DNA of 41,626 nucleotides from Sedimenticola sp. (GTDB lineage: Bacteria; Pseudomonadota; Gammaproteobacteria; Chromatiales; Chromatiaceae), in assembly GCA_026196475.1 (NCBI GenBank), contig JAPHTA010000144.1, forward strand, positions 1-41,626, given 5' to 3'. Shown piece by piece: positions 1 through 9,880 of the stretch. Each line of letters starts with the position of its first letter. Position 1 is the stretch's first letter. A program made the translations under genes and the position numbers. The notes beneath the pieces were generated by a model, which made no database searches, was not told the origin of the DNA, and saw only the letters and a program-made list of their open reading frames with translations.

Positions 1-1
1 A

Positions 2-1078
<1,077 letters not shown>

Positions 1079-1120
1079 ATGCCGACTGGCAACGATCAAG
1101 AGAGAAGAGGCTGATCCCCT

Positions 1121-2056
1121 ATTAAGCCGATCTTTACACAAGGCCCGTCGATTGCCGTCCGCGCGCTGCTCGCCGCGGTGCTTTCGCTCGTTCTGATGGT
1201 CATCGACCACCGCCAGCACCACCTGGAATCGGTCAGATCGGTCCTCTCAACCGCGATCTATCCCCTGCAGTACGTGGCCAACCTGCCGCTCTCAACCGGC
1301 CGCTGGCTGTCGGAAACCTTCGCCACCCGCAACCGGCTGCAGGAGGAGAACCGGGAGCTGCGCCGGAGCAACCTGCTGCTGCAGGGACGGCAACAGAAGA
1401 TGGAGGCGCTGGAGGCGGAAAACATGCGCCTGCGGGACCTGCTCGACTCCTCCTTCAAGATCGGCGACCGGGTGCTGATTGCCGAACTGGTGGCGGTCGA
1501 CATGGACCCCTATCGCCAGCTGGTTCTGCTCAACAAGGGCTCCAGCTCCGGCATCTACAAGGGTCAGCCGGTACTGCACGCCAACGCCGTGATGGGCCAG
1601 GTCATCCACGTCAACCGCTTCACCTCCTCGGTACTGATGATCACAGACGCAAGCCACGCCCTGCCGATCCAGGTCAACCGCAACGGCCTGCGCACCGTGG
1701 CCATCGGCACCGGTCGCATCAACGAGCTGGAGCTACCCAATCTGCCCAACAATGCCGACATCAGAGAGGGGGACCTGCTGGTCACCTCCGGCCTCGGGGG
1801 GCGCTTTCCCTCCGGCTACCCGGTGGCCGTGGTCACCTCGGTGGTACGCGAACCGGGTGAGCCCTTCGCCCGCATCAAGGCGCAACCCAGTGCACACCTG
1901 GAACGGGCCCGGGAGGCGCTGCTGGTGTGGACCCTGAATCCGCCGCTGACCGACGAGGAACCTGCCCGGCCGGAGACACCGGCGCGCCCCGTAGAGGCAC
2001 CATCGGAAGAGACCGGAGCGCCCCCCGCGGATACCCCTCGGGAGGCGGCACAATGA
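1121..2056 (+). CDS. mreC: Rod shape-determining protein MreC, probable ATT start
   Basis: MreC is a bitopic inner-membrane protein whose periplasmic domain binds and activates PBP2. The ORF track starts at a GTG (1178) inside the membrane segment. Reading upstream in frame, the only codons before an in-frame TGA at 1112 give IKPIFTQGPSIAVRALLAAV, the conserved MreC N-terminus, with ATT at 1121 standing where ATG is expected. A purine-rich AGAAGAGG lies about 10 bases upstream. From 1121 the protein has 311 residues: short cytoplasmic tail, one transmembrane helix (about 15-30), a coiled coil (about 70-110, RLQEENRELRR onward), the MreC beta domain, and a Pro/Glu-rich tail. The stop overlaps mreD (ATGA). 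Identity is secure; the start is inference, and a sequencing error turning ATG into ATT is possible. Confidence 0.93.
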   Translation: MKPIFTQGPSIAVRALLAAVLSLVLMVIDHRQHHLESVRSVLSTAIYPLQYVANLPLSTGRWLSETFATRNRLQEENRELRRSNLLLQGRQQKMEALEAENMRLRDLLDSSFKIGDRVLIAELVAVDMDPYRQLVLLNKGSSSGIYKGQPVLHANAVMGQVIHVNRFTSSVLMITDASHALPIQVNRNGLRTVAIGTGRINELELPNLPNNADIREGDLLVTSGLGGRFPSGYPVAVVTSVVREPGEPFARIKAQPSAHLERAREALLVWTLNPPLTDEEPARPETPARPVEAPSEETGAPPADTPREAAQ

Positions 2057-2541
2057 CCCTCTCCCCCCGTCGCGGCGGCCTGATCATCCTGCTCTCGTTC
2101 GCCATCGCGCTCCTGCTCACCATCCTGCCGCTGCCGGACTGGGCGCAGATGCTCAGGCCCCAGTGGTACACCCTGGTACTGATCTACTGGACCCTGGCGC
2201 TGCCGCAGCGGGTCGGGGTCGGGGTCGGCTGGCTGGTCGGCATCATGGTTGATGTACTGAGTGGCACCCTGCTGGGCCAGCACGCCCTGTCACTGGCACT
2301 GATCGCCTACATCGTGCTGGAACTTCACCTGCGGATCCGGCTCTTTCCACTGTGGCAACAGTCGCTGACCATCCTGGTATTGCTGCTGACGGAGAAGCTG
2401 CTCTCGCTATGGGTGATGGGGGCGCTCAGCCAGCCCACGCCACCTCTATCCTACTGGGCACCGCCACTGGTCGGCATGCTGTTGTGGCCCTGGATCTTCA
2501 TCATCCTGCGCGACCTGCGGCGAAAATTCCAGGTCAGCTGA
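2053..2541 (+). CDS. mreD: Rod shape-determining protein MreD
   Basis: MreD is the small polytopic membrane member of the elongasome that partners MreC. The track ORF begins earlier at 1927, but that part is the mreC reading region. The ATG at 2053 overlaps the mreC stop as ATGA and gives MTLSPRRGGLIILLSF, a typical MreD start. The 162-residue product is almost entirely hydrophobic with about five membrane helices and the characteristic stretch VGWLVGIMVDVLSGTLLGQH. It ends two bases before the PBP2 start, consistent with translational coupling. Confidence 0.95.
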   Translation: MTLSPRRGGLIILLSFAIALLLTILPLPDWAQMLRPQWYTLVLIYWTLALPQRVGVGVGWLVGIMVDVLSGTLLGQHALSLALIAYIVLELHLRIRLFPLWQQSLTILVLLLTEKLLSLWVMGALSQPTPPLSYWAPPLVGMLLWPWIFIILRDLRRKFQVS

Positions 2542-2543
2542 AC

Positions 2544-4388
2544 ATGTACCAGAGCACCCTGAAAGATTACCTGCGCGAGAGCCGCCTGTTCCGGGCACGC
2601 GCCCTCTCCGCGGTAGTGCTGGTGGTGGCGCCACTGCTGCTGCTGGTGTTCCACCTGGCGCAACTGCAGATCATCGATCACGACCACTTCACCACCCTGT
2701 CCCGGGACAACCGGGTCAAGGTGCAGCCACTGCCTCCCACCCGTGGCCTCATCTATGATCGTAACGGGATCATATTGGCGCAGAACCTTCCCACCCACAG
2801 CCTGGAGATTACGCCGGAGCGGGTCAGGGATCTGGAACAGACCATCGAGCAGCTGAAGCAGCTGATCCCGATCAGTGATAACGACCTGAAGCGCTTCAAC
2901 CGCCTGAAAAGTCACCAGCGCCGCTTCGACAGCATACCGATCCGGGTCCAGCTGAGCGAGGCGGAGGTGGCCCGCTTCGCGGTCAACCGGCACCTGTTTC
3001 CGGGCGTGGAGATCGAGGCCAAGCTGCTGCGGGACTACCCGCTGAAAGACGTTACCGCCCACATCCTGGGTTACGTGGGACGCATCAACAAGAAGGAGCT
3101 GCAGACCATCGATGCCTCTGCCTACTCCGGAACCGCCCATATCGGAAAAAACGGCATTGAGAAGTACTACGAAGAGACCCTGCACGGCGAGGTGGGGCTG
3201 CAGCAGGTTGAGGTCAACGCCCTCGGCCGGGTGATCCGTGTCCTGCAGAGCACGCCGCCCTCCCCCGGCATGGACCTGCACCTGACAGTGGATGCCACCC
3301 TGCAGCGTGTCGCCATGGAGGCGTTCGGTGAGGACAACGGGGCTGCGGTGGCAATCGATCCCCGCAACGGGGATATCCTGGCCCTGGTCAGCAAGCCCGG
3401 GTTCGACCCCAATCTGTTCGTGGAGGGGATCTCCACCCAGGACTATAACGCGCTGCAGACCTCCGAGGACAAGCCCCTGTTCAACCGCGCCATTCGCGGC
3501 CAGTACCCACCCGGCTCGACGGTAAAACCGTTTATCGGCCTCGGCGGTCTGGAGGTAGGACTGTTCAACCCGCAGCAGAAAAAATTCTGTCCCGGCTTCT
3601 ACCAGCTCCCCAACCACAGCCACAAGTACCGTGACTGGAAAAAAGGCGGTCACGGCGCGGTCGACATGGCGGATGCCATCATCCAGTCCTGCGACGTCTA
3701 CTTCTACGACCTGGCCCAACAGCTGGGGATCGACCAGATCTCCGCCTACCTGGCCCCGTTCGGCTTCGGCAGCCGTACCGGGATCGATATCACCGGTGAA
3801 CTGGGGGGGCTGTTGCCGACCCGGGAGTGGAAGCGGGAGAGCCGCAACCAACCCTGGTATCCGGGCGAAACATTGATCACCGGTATCGGCCAGGGCTACT
3901 TTCTGATCACCCCGTTGCAACTGGCCAGCGCCACTGCCACCCTGGCCAGCCGTGGCAACCGGATCCGACCACGGATTGTCAGCTCCATACAGCAGGGCAG
4001 TGACGGGCCGCCCCATAACCAGCCAATCACCCCGCTCTCCCCTGTCGAAAAACAGTCTCAGGGCAACTGGGACAGCATCATCGAGGCCATGCTGGAGGTC
4101 ACCGAAGGACTGCGCGGGACCGCCCGGCGAATTCGCAACGATCACTACCGGATCGCCGGCAAGACGGGAACCGCACAGGTATTCACGGTCAAACAGGAGG
4201 AGGAGTACGACGAGGAGAAGATCGACAAGAAGATGCGCGACCACGCCCTGTTTATCGCGTTTGCCCCGGCACTCGAACCGCGTATTGCGGTAGCGGTGAT
4301 TGTCGAGAACGGCGGTCACGGCGGCTCGGTGGCAGCACCCATCGCCAAGGCGATCATGGATCACTACCTGCTCAAGGCAAAGAGCTGA
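2544..4388 (+). CDS. mrdA: Penicillin-binding protein 2, elongation transpeptidase
   Basis: PBP2 is the peptidoglycan DD-transpeptidase of lateral wall growth, working with RodA in the periplasm. The ATG at 2544 gives MYQSTLKDYLRESRLFRARA and a 614-residue protein; the longer track ORF starts inside mreD. There is one N-terminal membrane helix (about 20-45), then the dimerisation/pedestal region (with TRGLIYDRNG), then the transpeptidase domain. Catalytic motifs are visible: PPGSTVKPF (SxxK, serine near 324), SCDVYF (SxD form of SxN, usual for PBP2) and KTGTAQV (KTG). Its stop overlaps the rodA start. Confidence 0.97.
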   Translation: MYQSTLKDYLRESRLFRARALSAVVLVVAPLLLLVFHLAQLQIIDHDHFTTLSRDNRVKVQPLPPTRGLIYDRNGIILAQNLPTHSLEITPERVRDLEQTIEQLKQLIPISDNDLKRFNRLKSHQRRFDSIPIRVQLSEAEVARFAVNRHLFPGVEIEAKLLRDYPLKDVTAHILGYVGRINKKELQTIDASAYSGTAHIGKNGIEKYYEETLHGEVGLQQVEVNALGRVIRVLQSTPPSPGMDLHLTVDATLQRVAMEAFGEDNGAAVAIDPRNGDILALVSKPGFDPNLFVEGISTQDYNALQTSEDKPLFNRAIRGQYPPGSTVKPFIGLGGLEVGLFNPQQKKFCPGFYQLPNHSHKYRDWKKGGHGAVDMADAIIQSCDVYFYDLAQQLGIDQISAYLAPFGFGSRTGIDITGELGGLLPTREWKRESRNQPWYPGETLITGIGQGYFLITPLQLASATATLASRGNRIRPRIVSSIQQGSDGPPHNQPITPLSPVEKQSQGNWDSIIEAMLEVTEGLRGTARRIRNDHYRIAGKTGTAQVFTVKQEEEYDEEKIDKKMRDHALFIAFAPALEPRIAVAVIVENGGHGGSVAAPIAKAIMDHYLLKAKS

Positions 4389-5524
4389 TGGCACACTACC
4401 AGCCAAGCGGACTGCCCGAATCCAACCCGACCAAGGCGGAAGGCCTGCTGGCCGACCTGCACCTGGACCTGCCCCTGCTCACTGGCCTGCTGTTGCTGTG
4501 CGGCTTCGGACTGGTGATCCTCTACAGCGCCAGCGGACAGGACATGGCGGTGATGGAACGCCAGGCGATCCGGCTGGCGGTCGCCTTCGTGGTGATGATT
4601 GCGGTTGCCCAGGTACCCCCCACCACCCTGAGACGCTGGGCGCCCTGGCTGTTCGCCGCTGGGATTCTGATGCTGGTGGCGGTACTGGTCGCCGGGCAGG
4701 TGGGCAAGGGTGCCCAGCGCTGGCTCAATCTCGGTCTGTTCCGCTTCCAGCCATCCGAACTGGTAAAGCTGGCAGTGCCCATGATGATCGCCTGGTTCCT
4801 GGCCGAGAAGTCGCTGCCACCGCGTTGGAACCGCCTGTTGATAGCCGGCATCATGATCCTGGTGCCGGTGCTGCTGATCGCCAAACAGCCGGATCTCGGC
4901 ACCTCCCTTCTGGTCGCCAGCGCCGGTATCTTCGTCCTCTTTCTGGCCGGCCTCAGCTGGCGCTTCATCGGCGGCATGCTGATCACCGCGATCCCGGTCG
5001 CCCTGGCGCTCTGGGAATGGGGCATGCGGGACTACCAGCGCAACCGGGTACTCACCTTCCTCAACCCTGAACGGGACCCCCTGGGCACCGGCTACCACAT
5101 CATCCAGTCCAAGATCGCCATCGGCTCCGGCGGGCTCTACGGCAAAGGCTGGCTCAACGGCACCCAGTCCTACCTCGACTTTCTGCCCGAGGGCACCACG
5201 GATTTTATCTTTGCCGTGCTGGCAGAGGAGTTCGGCTTCACCGGCATCCTGATGCTGCTGGCGATCTACCTGTTCATCATCCTGCGTGGCCTCTATATCG
5301 CCAGCCAGGCACAGGACACCTTCAGCCGACTGCTGGGGGGCGCCGTCACCCTGGTCTTTTTCGTCTACCTGTTTGTCAATACCGGCATGGTCAGCGGGAT
5401 ACTGCCGGTGGTCGGGGTACCACTGCCCCTGGTCAGCTACGGTGGCACGTCACTGGTGACCATCATGGCCGGGTTCGGTATCCTGATGTCAATCCATACA
5501 CACCGGAAGCTGCTGCCCACCTGA
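4388..5524 (+). CDS. rodA: Peptidoglycan glycosyltransferase RodA (SEDS)
   Basis: RodA polymerises lipid II into glycan strands during elongation, paired with PBP2. The 378-residue protein has about ten membrane helices and SEDS signatures: AKQPDLGTSLL, FLNPERDPLGTGYHIIQSK, the LPEGTTDFIFAVLAEE loop that carries the conserved catalytic-site Asp, and PLPLVSYGGTS near the C-terminus. The ATG overlaps the last base of the PBP2 stop (TGATG), which indicates coupled translation of the synthase pair. Confidence 0.98.
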   Translation: MAHYQPSGLPESNPTKAEGLLADLHLDLPLLTGLLLLCGFGLVILYSASGQDMAVMERQAIRLAVAFVVMIAVAQVPPTTLRRWAPWLFAAGILMLVAVLVAGQVGKGAQRWLNLGLFRFQPSELVKLAVPMMIAWFLAEKSLPPRWNRLLIAGIMILVPVLLIAKQPDLGTSLLVASAGIFVLFLAGLSWRFIGGMLITAIPVALALWEWGMRDYQRNRVLTFLNPERDPLGTGYHIIQSKIAIGSGGLYGKGWLNGTQSYLDFLPEGTTDFIFAVLAEEFGFTGILMLLAIYLFIILRGLYIASQAQDTFSRLLGGAVTLVFFVYLFVNTGMVSGILPVVGVPLPLVSYGGTSLVTIMAGFGILMSIHTHRKLLPT

Positions 5525-5551
5525 GACGGGCACTTTAACAAGGAACCAGCC

Positions 5552-6556
5552 ATGCCCAAGCGCATTTTGCTCCTCGCTACACTGGCACTCTCAATGCTCG
5601 CCGTGCCGCTTACCGGCACCACCAGCCAGCAGCCCGAGACAGTCGAACTGGTGCAGGAGCTGGTCGAGGAGCAAGGCTACGACGCCGAAACCCTGCGGCG
5701 GCTGCTGGCCACTGCACAACGTAGTCAGCGGGTGATCGACAGCCTGGACCGACCAGCAGAGACGGTACTCACCTGGAAGACCTACCGCCCGATTTTCCTC
5801 AAGCAGAGCCGTATCGAGGCCGGCGTGGCGTACTGGCGCAAGCATGAGACCACCCTGAAACGGGCCGAGGAGGTCTACGGAGTGGCGCCGGAGATGATCG
5901 TCGCCATTATCGGCGTGGAGACCTTTTACGGCCGTCGCCCGGGAAACATTCCGGTCCTGGACGCCCTCTACACCCAGGCCTACCACTACCCCCGGCGCCA
6001 CAAGTTCGGTCGCTCACAGCTGAAGGCGTTTCTGCAGATCCTGATGGAGGAGGAGATGGAGCCGGGGATGGCGGTGGGTTCCTACGCCGGGGCCATGGGC
6101 ACGCCCCAGTTTATCCCCACCAGCTACCTCCACTTCGCGGTGGATTTCGACCAGGATGGCAAGCGGGATATCTGGAACAACGATGTCGATGTCATCGGCA
6201 GCGTGGCCAACTATTTCAAGCGTCACCAGTGGCAGAAAGGTGCGCCGGTCGCCCTGCCGATCGATCCCCTGGCGGCGGACTCCCCGCACTACGTAGAGCC
6301 GGCCCAACGCACCGCCCGGCCGGAGGTCACCCTGGCCGAACTGAAAGCCGAGGGCGTGGCGCTTCCGGACCACCTGCCGGATGAGTACAAGGCAACGGTT
6401 ATCAACCTGCAGGGAGCGGACGGCAACGAGTTCTGGCTCGGGCTGGATAACTTCTACACCATCACCCGCTACAACCACAGCAATCTCTACGCCATGGCCG
6501 CCTACCAGCTGAGCCAGGAGATCCTGCAGCTGAAGACGAGGACCGATCCAAAGTGA
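5552..6556 (+). CDS. mltB: Membrane-bound lytic murein transglycosylase B
   Basis: MltB-type lytic transglycosylases cleave the MurNAc-GlcNAc bond forming 1,6-anhydroMurNAc. This 334-residue protein has an N-terminal signal sequence (about 1-22) and a family 3 lytic transglycosylase domain. The catalytic glutamate is E123 in IIGVETFYGRRPG; SYAGAMGTPQFIPTSY is the second signature. No lipobox cysteine follows the signal peptide, so unlike E. coli MltB it may be soluble in the periplasm. The gene ends overlapping the GTG start of rlpA (GTGA), and elongation genes precede it, the common Pseudomonas-type order. Confidence 0.95.
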   Translation: MPKRILLLATLALSMLAVPLTGTTSQQPETVELVQELVEEQGYDAETLRRLLATAQRSQRVIDSLDRPAETVLTWKTYRPIFLKQSRIEAGVAYWRKHETTLKRAEEVYGVAPEMIVAIIGVETFYGRRPGNIPVLDALYTQAYHYPRRHKFGRSQLKAFLQILMEEEMEPGMAVGSYAGAMGTPQFIPTSYLHFAVDFDQDGKRDIWNNDVDVIGSVANYFKRHQWQKGAPVALPIDPLAADSPHYVEPAQRTARPEVTLAELKAEGVALPDHLPDEYKATVINLQGADGNEFWLGLDNFYTITRYNHSNLYAMAAYQLSQEILQLKTRTDPK

Positions 6557-7389
6557 ATCCCGGCCGACTTCTGTGCGCACTCTGCCTGGCGACACTGGTC
6601 GCCGGATGCTCCGTACGCCCGCCTGCCCCGCCGGGGGAGATCGGGGATGGCGCACCGGCGCGCCGACTCAACCCGGCACAGATCGCCGATGCCGTCCCCC
6701 GTGCCGAGCCAAGAAGCAAACGAGGCAACCCGGCCTCTTACGTAGTCATGGGACAGCGCTACCACACCCTGGCCAGCAGCCGCGACTACGTTGAGCGCGG
6801 CATCGCCTCCTGGTACGGCACCAAGTTCCATGGCCGCACCACCAGTAGCGGCGAGCCCTACGACATGTATGCCATGACCGCCGCCCACAAGAGCCTGCCA
6901 CTGCCCACCTACGTGCAGGTGACCAACCTGCGCAACGGTCGCAGTGCCGTGGTCAAGGTCAACGACCGGGGACCGTTCCACGACAACCGGCTGATCGACC
7001 TCTCCTACGCCGCCGCCACCAAGCTGGGCATCCTGGCCCAGGGTACCGGCCTGGTCGAGGTACGGGCGATCGATCCCGGGGCGCCCCTGCGCCAGGCCAG
7101 CCTGCCGGCCGGCGACACCACAATTACAACAAGGCCGACGCCCTCTGCGGTGGAGCCCGGCCTGTTTATCCAGGTCGGCGCCTTCAGTAACCGCATCAAT
7201 GCCGACCGCCTGCAGCAGAAGCTTGCCCGCTCCCTTGGCGAGCGGATCCGGATCCAACAGGCCGACCACCAGGGACAGGCCATCTTCCGGGTGCAGATCG
7301 GCCCTCTGGCCAGTGTCGACCAGGTAGACAACCTGACCCTCGACCTGCCACGCCTTGGTATCCTGGAGACCCAGGTGGTGATTGACTAG
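6553..7389 (+). CDS. rlpA: RlpA septal-ring lipoprotein, DPBB plus SPOR
   Basis: RlpA is an outer-membrane lipoprotein; in Pseudomonas it is a lytic transglycosylase acting on peptide-free (denuded) glycans. The GTG start at 6553 overlaps the mltB stop. The 278-residue precursor has a lipobox LVAGC with the lipidated Cys at 19, a double-psi beta-barrel domain (about 75-170; GIASWYGTKFHGRTTSSGE and VVKVNDRGPF with the conserved Asp), and a C-terminal SPOR domain (about 198-278; GLFIQVGAFSN) that binds denuded septal glycan. Last gene of the mre-rlpA block. Confidence 0.96.
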   Translation: MNPGRLLCALCLATLVAGCSVRPPAPPGEIGDGAPARRLNPAQIADAVPRAEPRSKRGNPASYVVMGQRYHTLASSRDYVERGIASWYGTKFHGRTTSSGEPYDMYAMTAAHKSLPLPTYVQVTNLRNGRSAVVKVNDRGPFHDNRLIDLSYAAATKLGILAQGTGLVEVRAIDPGAPLRQASLPAGDTTITTRPTPSAVEPGLFIQVGAFSNRINADRLQQKLARSLGERIRIQQADHQGQAIFRVQIGPLASVDQVDNLTLDLPRLGILETQVVID

Positions 7390-7436
7390 AAGTCCCGGCA
7401 ACGCCCCACGCTTCAAAACACCCACAGCATGGCGCG

Positions 7437-7455
7437 TGAAGCCCGCTTCAGTTTT
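7437..7455 (+). terminator. Weak possible terminator after rlpA
   Basis: TGAAG-CCCG-CTTCA forms a 5-bp stem with a 4-base loop, followed by GTTTT. It lies 48 bases after the rlpA stop and just before a candidate dacC promoter. The short stem and T-tract make it weak. Confidence 0.25.
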
Positions 7456-7471
7456 CCAGCTGCATTCAGGT

Positions 7472-7477
7472 TAGAAT
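7472..7477 (+). promoter_or_regulatory. Candidate -10 element for dacC
   Basis: TAGAAT followed by the GC-rich stretch GGCCGC lies 80 bases upstream of the dacC ATG. The same TAGAAT(T/G)GCCG pattern occurs upstream of apaG and of the gnnA-like gene in this window. No good -35 hexamer is visible at 16-18 bases, so this is a motif-based suggestion only. Confidence 0.35.
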
Positions 7478-7556
7478 GGCCGCACACCGGACCGAACCAC
7501 ACCGGTGCCAGGCTGTCTCAAGCTGCTCAGATACCAGCAACGGAATAAGGAATAAA

Positions 7557-8708
7557 ATGTTCGTACGTGCCATCCGACCACCTGTTCTCCTGCTCCTCGC
7601 TCTTGTCGCCCTGTGCCTGCCGTGGCTTGTCGCGGCAGCCCCGATACCGGCTCCGCCCAGTATCGCCGCCAGCGGCCATCTGCTGATCGATTTCGACAGC
7701 GGCCAGGTGCTCTCCGAATCCAATGCCGAGCAACCCCTTGAACCGGCCAGCCTGACCAAGATCATGACCGCCTACGTGGTGATGCGGGAATTGAAAGCCG
7801 GTAACGTGAAGCTGCAGGACCAGGTGCATGTGAGCAAGAAGGCGTGGCGCACTCCGGGGTCCCGGATGTTCATCGAGGTGGACACCAGAGTGACCCTGGA
7901 GGATCTGCTCAAGGGAATGATCATCCAGTCCGGAAACGATGCCAGCGTGGCCCTGGCGGAACATATCGCCGGTAGCGAGGAGACCTTCGCCAACCTGATG
8001 AACGAGCACGCCAGACGCCTGGGCATGAGCAACACCCACTTCGCCAACAGCACCGGCCTGCCTGCCGAGGGCCACCTGACCACGGCGCGGGATATCGCCC
8101 GGGTGACCCGGGCCACGATCCACGAGTTTCCCGAGCTTTACCGCTGGTATGCGGTACGCGAGTTTACCTACAACGACATCAAGCAGCACAATCGGAACAA
8201 ACTGCTGTGGCGGGACGACGCGGTGGACGGCGTCAAGACCGGACATACCGAGGCCGCCGGTTTCTGCCTGGTAGCATCGGCACAGAAAGAGGGCATGCGC
8301 CTGATCTCGGTGGTGATGGGAACCAGCAGCGAAGACGCCCGTGCCAGGGAGAGCCAGGCACTGCTCAATTACGGATTCCGCTTTTTCGAAACCCACCGCC
8401 TCTACGGCGCCGGGGACAAGCTGGCCGACAGCCGGGTCTGGAAAGGCGAGCGTGAGCAACTGGCGCTGGGCCTGTCCCAGGACCTGCATATCACCATACC
8501 GCGCCGTCAATACAAGAACCTGAAAGCCAACATGACCATCAAGCCCAGGATCATGGCCCCGGTCAGCCAGGGCGAACTGCTGGGCAAGGTGACCATCGAG
8601 CTGGAGGGCGACACGGTGGCCGAGAGTGACCTGGTGGCACTGCAATCGATCGCTGAGGGAGGGATCCTGCAGAATATCAAGGACACCGTGCTGCTGTGGC
8701 TGGAGTAG
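7557..8708 (+). CDS. dacC: D-alanyl-D-alanine carboxypeptidase (PBP5/6 type)
   Basis: This low-molecular-mass PBP trims the terminal D-Ala of muropeptide stems in the periplasm. The ATG at 7557 follows AAGGAATAAA and gives a signal peptide ending near VAAA (residues 1-28); the track start at 7476 adds an implausible non-signal leader. The 383-residue protein shows the three penicilloyl-serine motifs: SLTK (S65, K68), SGN (125-127) and KTG (227-229). Then comes the PBP5 C-terminal beta domain and an amphipathic C-terminal helix (ILQNIKDTVLLWLE) that anchors it to the inner-membrane surface. dacA/dacC naming within the family cannot be settled from sequence alone. Confidence 0.95.
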   Translation: MFVRAIRPPVLLLLALVALCLPWLVAAAPIPAPPSIAASGHLLIDFDSGQVLSESNAEQPLEPASLTKIMTAYVVMRELKAGNVKLQDQVHVSKKAWRTPGSRMFIEVDTRVTLEDLLKGMIIQSGNDASVALAEHIAGSEETFANLMNEHARRLGMSNTHFANSTGLPAEGHLTTARDIARVTRATIHEFPELYRWYAVREFTYNDIKQHNRNKLLWRDDAVDGVKTGHTEAAGFCLVASAQKEGMRLISVVMGTSSEDARARESQALLNYGFRFFETHRLYGAGDKLADSRVWKGEREQLALGLSQDLHITIPRRQYKNLKANMTIKPRIMAPVSQGELLGKVTIELEGDTVAESDLVALQSIAEGGILQNIKDTVLLWLE

Positions 8709-8724
8709 GGAGACGACAGGCACC

Positions 8725-9606
8725 ATGTCCGATGCAACCCTGCCTCTTGTCTACCTGAACGGCCGGTTCCTCCCGCCCGACGAGGCCAGAATCCCGGTCA
8801 TGGACCGGGGGTTCCTGTTTGGCGACGGGGTCTATGAAGTGATCCCCTGTTACGGCGGCAGGCTGTTCCGCCTGCAACACCACCTACAGCGGCTGGACAG
8901 CAGCTTGCGGGCAATCCGTATGCAAAACCCCCTGGCCCACGACCAATGGCAGGCGCTCCTCGAGAAGCTGGTGCAGCAGTTACCGGGTGCTGACCAGTCG
9001 GTCTACCTGCAGGTGACCCGGGGCAGCACCGGGCAGCGCGACCAGGCGATACCGGCCGGGGTCGCACCAACCCTGTTCTGCATGACCCAGCCAGCGGTCT
9101 ACCCGGACCCCGATACCCTGGTCCGGGGCGTCAGCGCGGTAACCCGGCCGGACATCCGCTGGCAACGCTGCGATATCAAGGCGATCACCCTGCTGGCCAA
9201 TGTCCTGCTACGCAGCGAGGCCACCGAGCTGGGCGCGGCGGAGGCGATCCTGATTCGTGACGGCAACGCTCTCGAGGGCGCTGCCAGCAACCTGTTCATG
9301 GTGCGCGACGGCACCATCACCACGCCACCGAAAAGCGCTCACCTGCTGCCGGGCATCACCCGGGACCTGGTAATCGAACTGGCCGCGGCCCATCACCTGC
9401 CCTTCCGGGAGGCGGATATCCCGGTAGCGGAACTGCAGCAGGCGGAGGAGATCTGGATCACCAGCTCCAGCAGGGAGGTGACCGCAGTGGTGGAACTGGA
9501 CAGCCGGCCGGTTGGAAACGGCACACCCGGCCCCATCTACAGGCGCATGACCGGGCTCTACGGAGACTACAAACAGCGCCTGCAAACCCCTGACGACGTT
9601 ACCTGA
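8725..9606 (+). CDS. dat: Class IV PLP aminotransferase, probable D-amino acid type
   Basis: Fold-type IV aminotransferase (BCAT/Dat/PabC group), cytoplasmic. The 293-residue protein begins MSDATLPLVYLNGRF at an ATG 16 bases after dacC. Seen: the MDRGFLFGDGVYEV motif, the PLP lysine in DIKAITLLANV (K152), and the EGAASNLFMV cofactor-phosphate region. Homologues in this neighbourhood are usually called D-alanine/D-amino acid transaminase. A plausible link is that DacC releases D-Ala, which Dat could convert to D-Glu for wall precursors; this is inference. Aminodeoxychorismate lyase or branched-chain aminotransferase are alternatives within the fold. Confidence 0.83.
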   Translation: MSDATLPLVYLNGRFLPPDEARIPVMDRGFLFGDGVYEVIPCYGGRLFRLQHHLQRLDSSLRAIRMQNPLAHDQWQALLEKLVQQLPGADQSVYLQVTRGSTGQRDQAIPAGVAPTLFCMTQPAVYPDPDTLVRGVSAVTRPDIRWQRCDIKAITLLANVLLRSEATELGAAEAILIRDGNALEGAASNLFMVRDGTITTPPKSAHLLPGITRDLVIELAAAHHLPFREADIPVAELQQAEEIWITSSSREVTAVVELDSRPVGNGTPGPIYRRMTGLYGDYKQRLQTPDDVT

Positions 9607-9607
9607 G

Positions 9608-9880
9608 ATGAACAGCGATAACGAAACCCTGATGCAGTTCCCCTGCCACTTCTCGGTCAAGGCAATGGGGCTGGCATCCCACGACGACTTCGAAGCCCTT
9701 GTGGTGGAGATCGTCTCCACCCATGTTCCGGACCTGGAGCAGGACGCCAGTCGCGCCCGGGCCAGCAAAAACGGCAAATACTTGTCGGTCACGGTCACCT
9801 TCCAGGCCACCAGCAAGGCGCAGCTGGACGCCATCTACTACGCCCTGACCGAGCACCGGGATGTGCTCATGAGCCTGTAA
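9608..9880 (+). CDS. ybeD: DUF493 protein YbeD
   Basis: Small ACT-like (ferredoxin-fold) protein of the DUF493/YbeD family, typically found between dacA/dacC and lipB. The 90-residue protein contains [11 protein letters not shown] and ends with the conserved [14 protein letters not shown]. Its molecular role is not firmly established; a regulatory role near lipoate synthesis has been suggested because of its position. It starts one base after the dat stop and its TAA overlaps the lipB ATG (TAATG). Confidence 0.93.
   Translation: MNSDNETLMQFPCHFSVKAMGLASHDDFEALVVEIVSTHVPDLEQDASRARASKNGKYLSVTVTFQATSKAQLDAIYYALTEHRDVLMSL

Noticed and set aside
1178-2056. mreC beginning at the GTG 1178 given in the ORF track
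   Set aside because: It cuts the conserved N-terminus and part of the membrane helix; in-frame homology continues upstream to 1121.
2451-4406. Reverse-strand ORF of 651 aa opposite mrdA
   Set aside because: Shadow of PBP2 caused by high GC; composition is typical of antisense frames and mrdA is certain.
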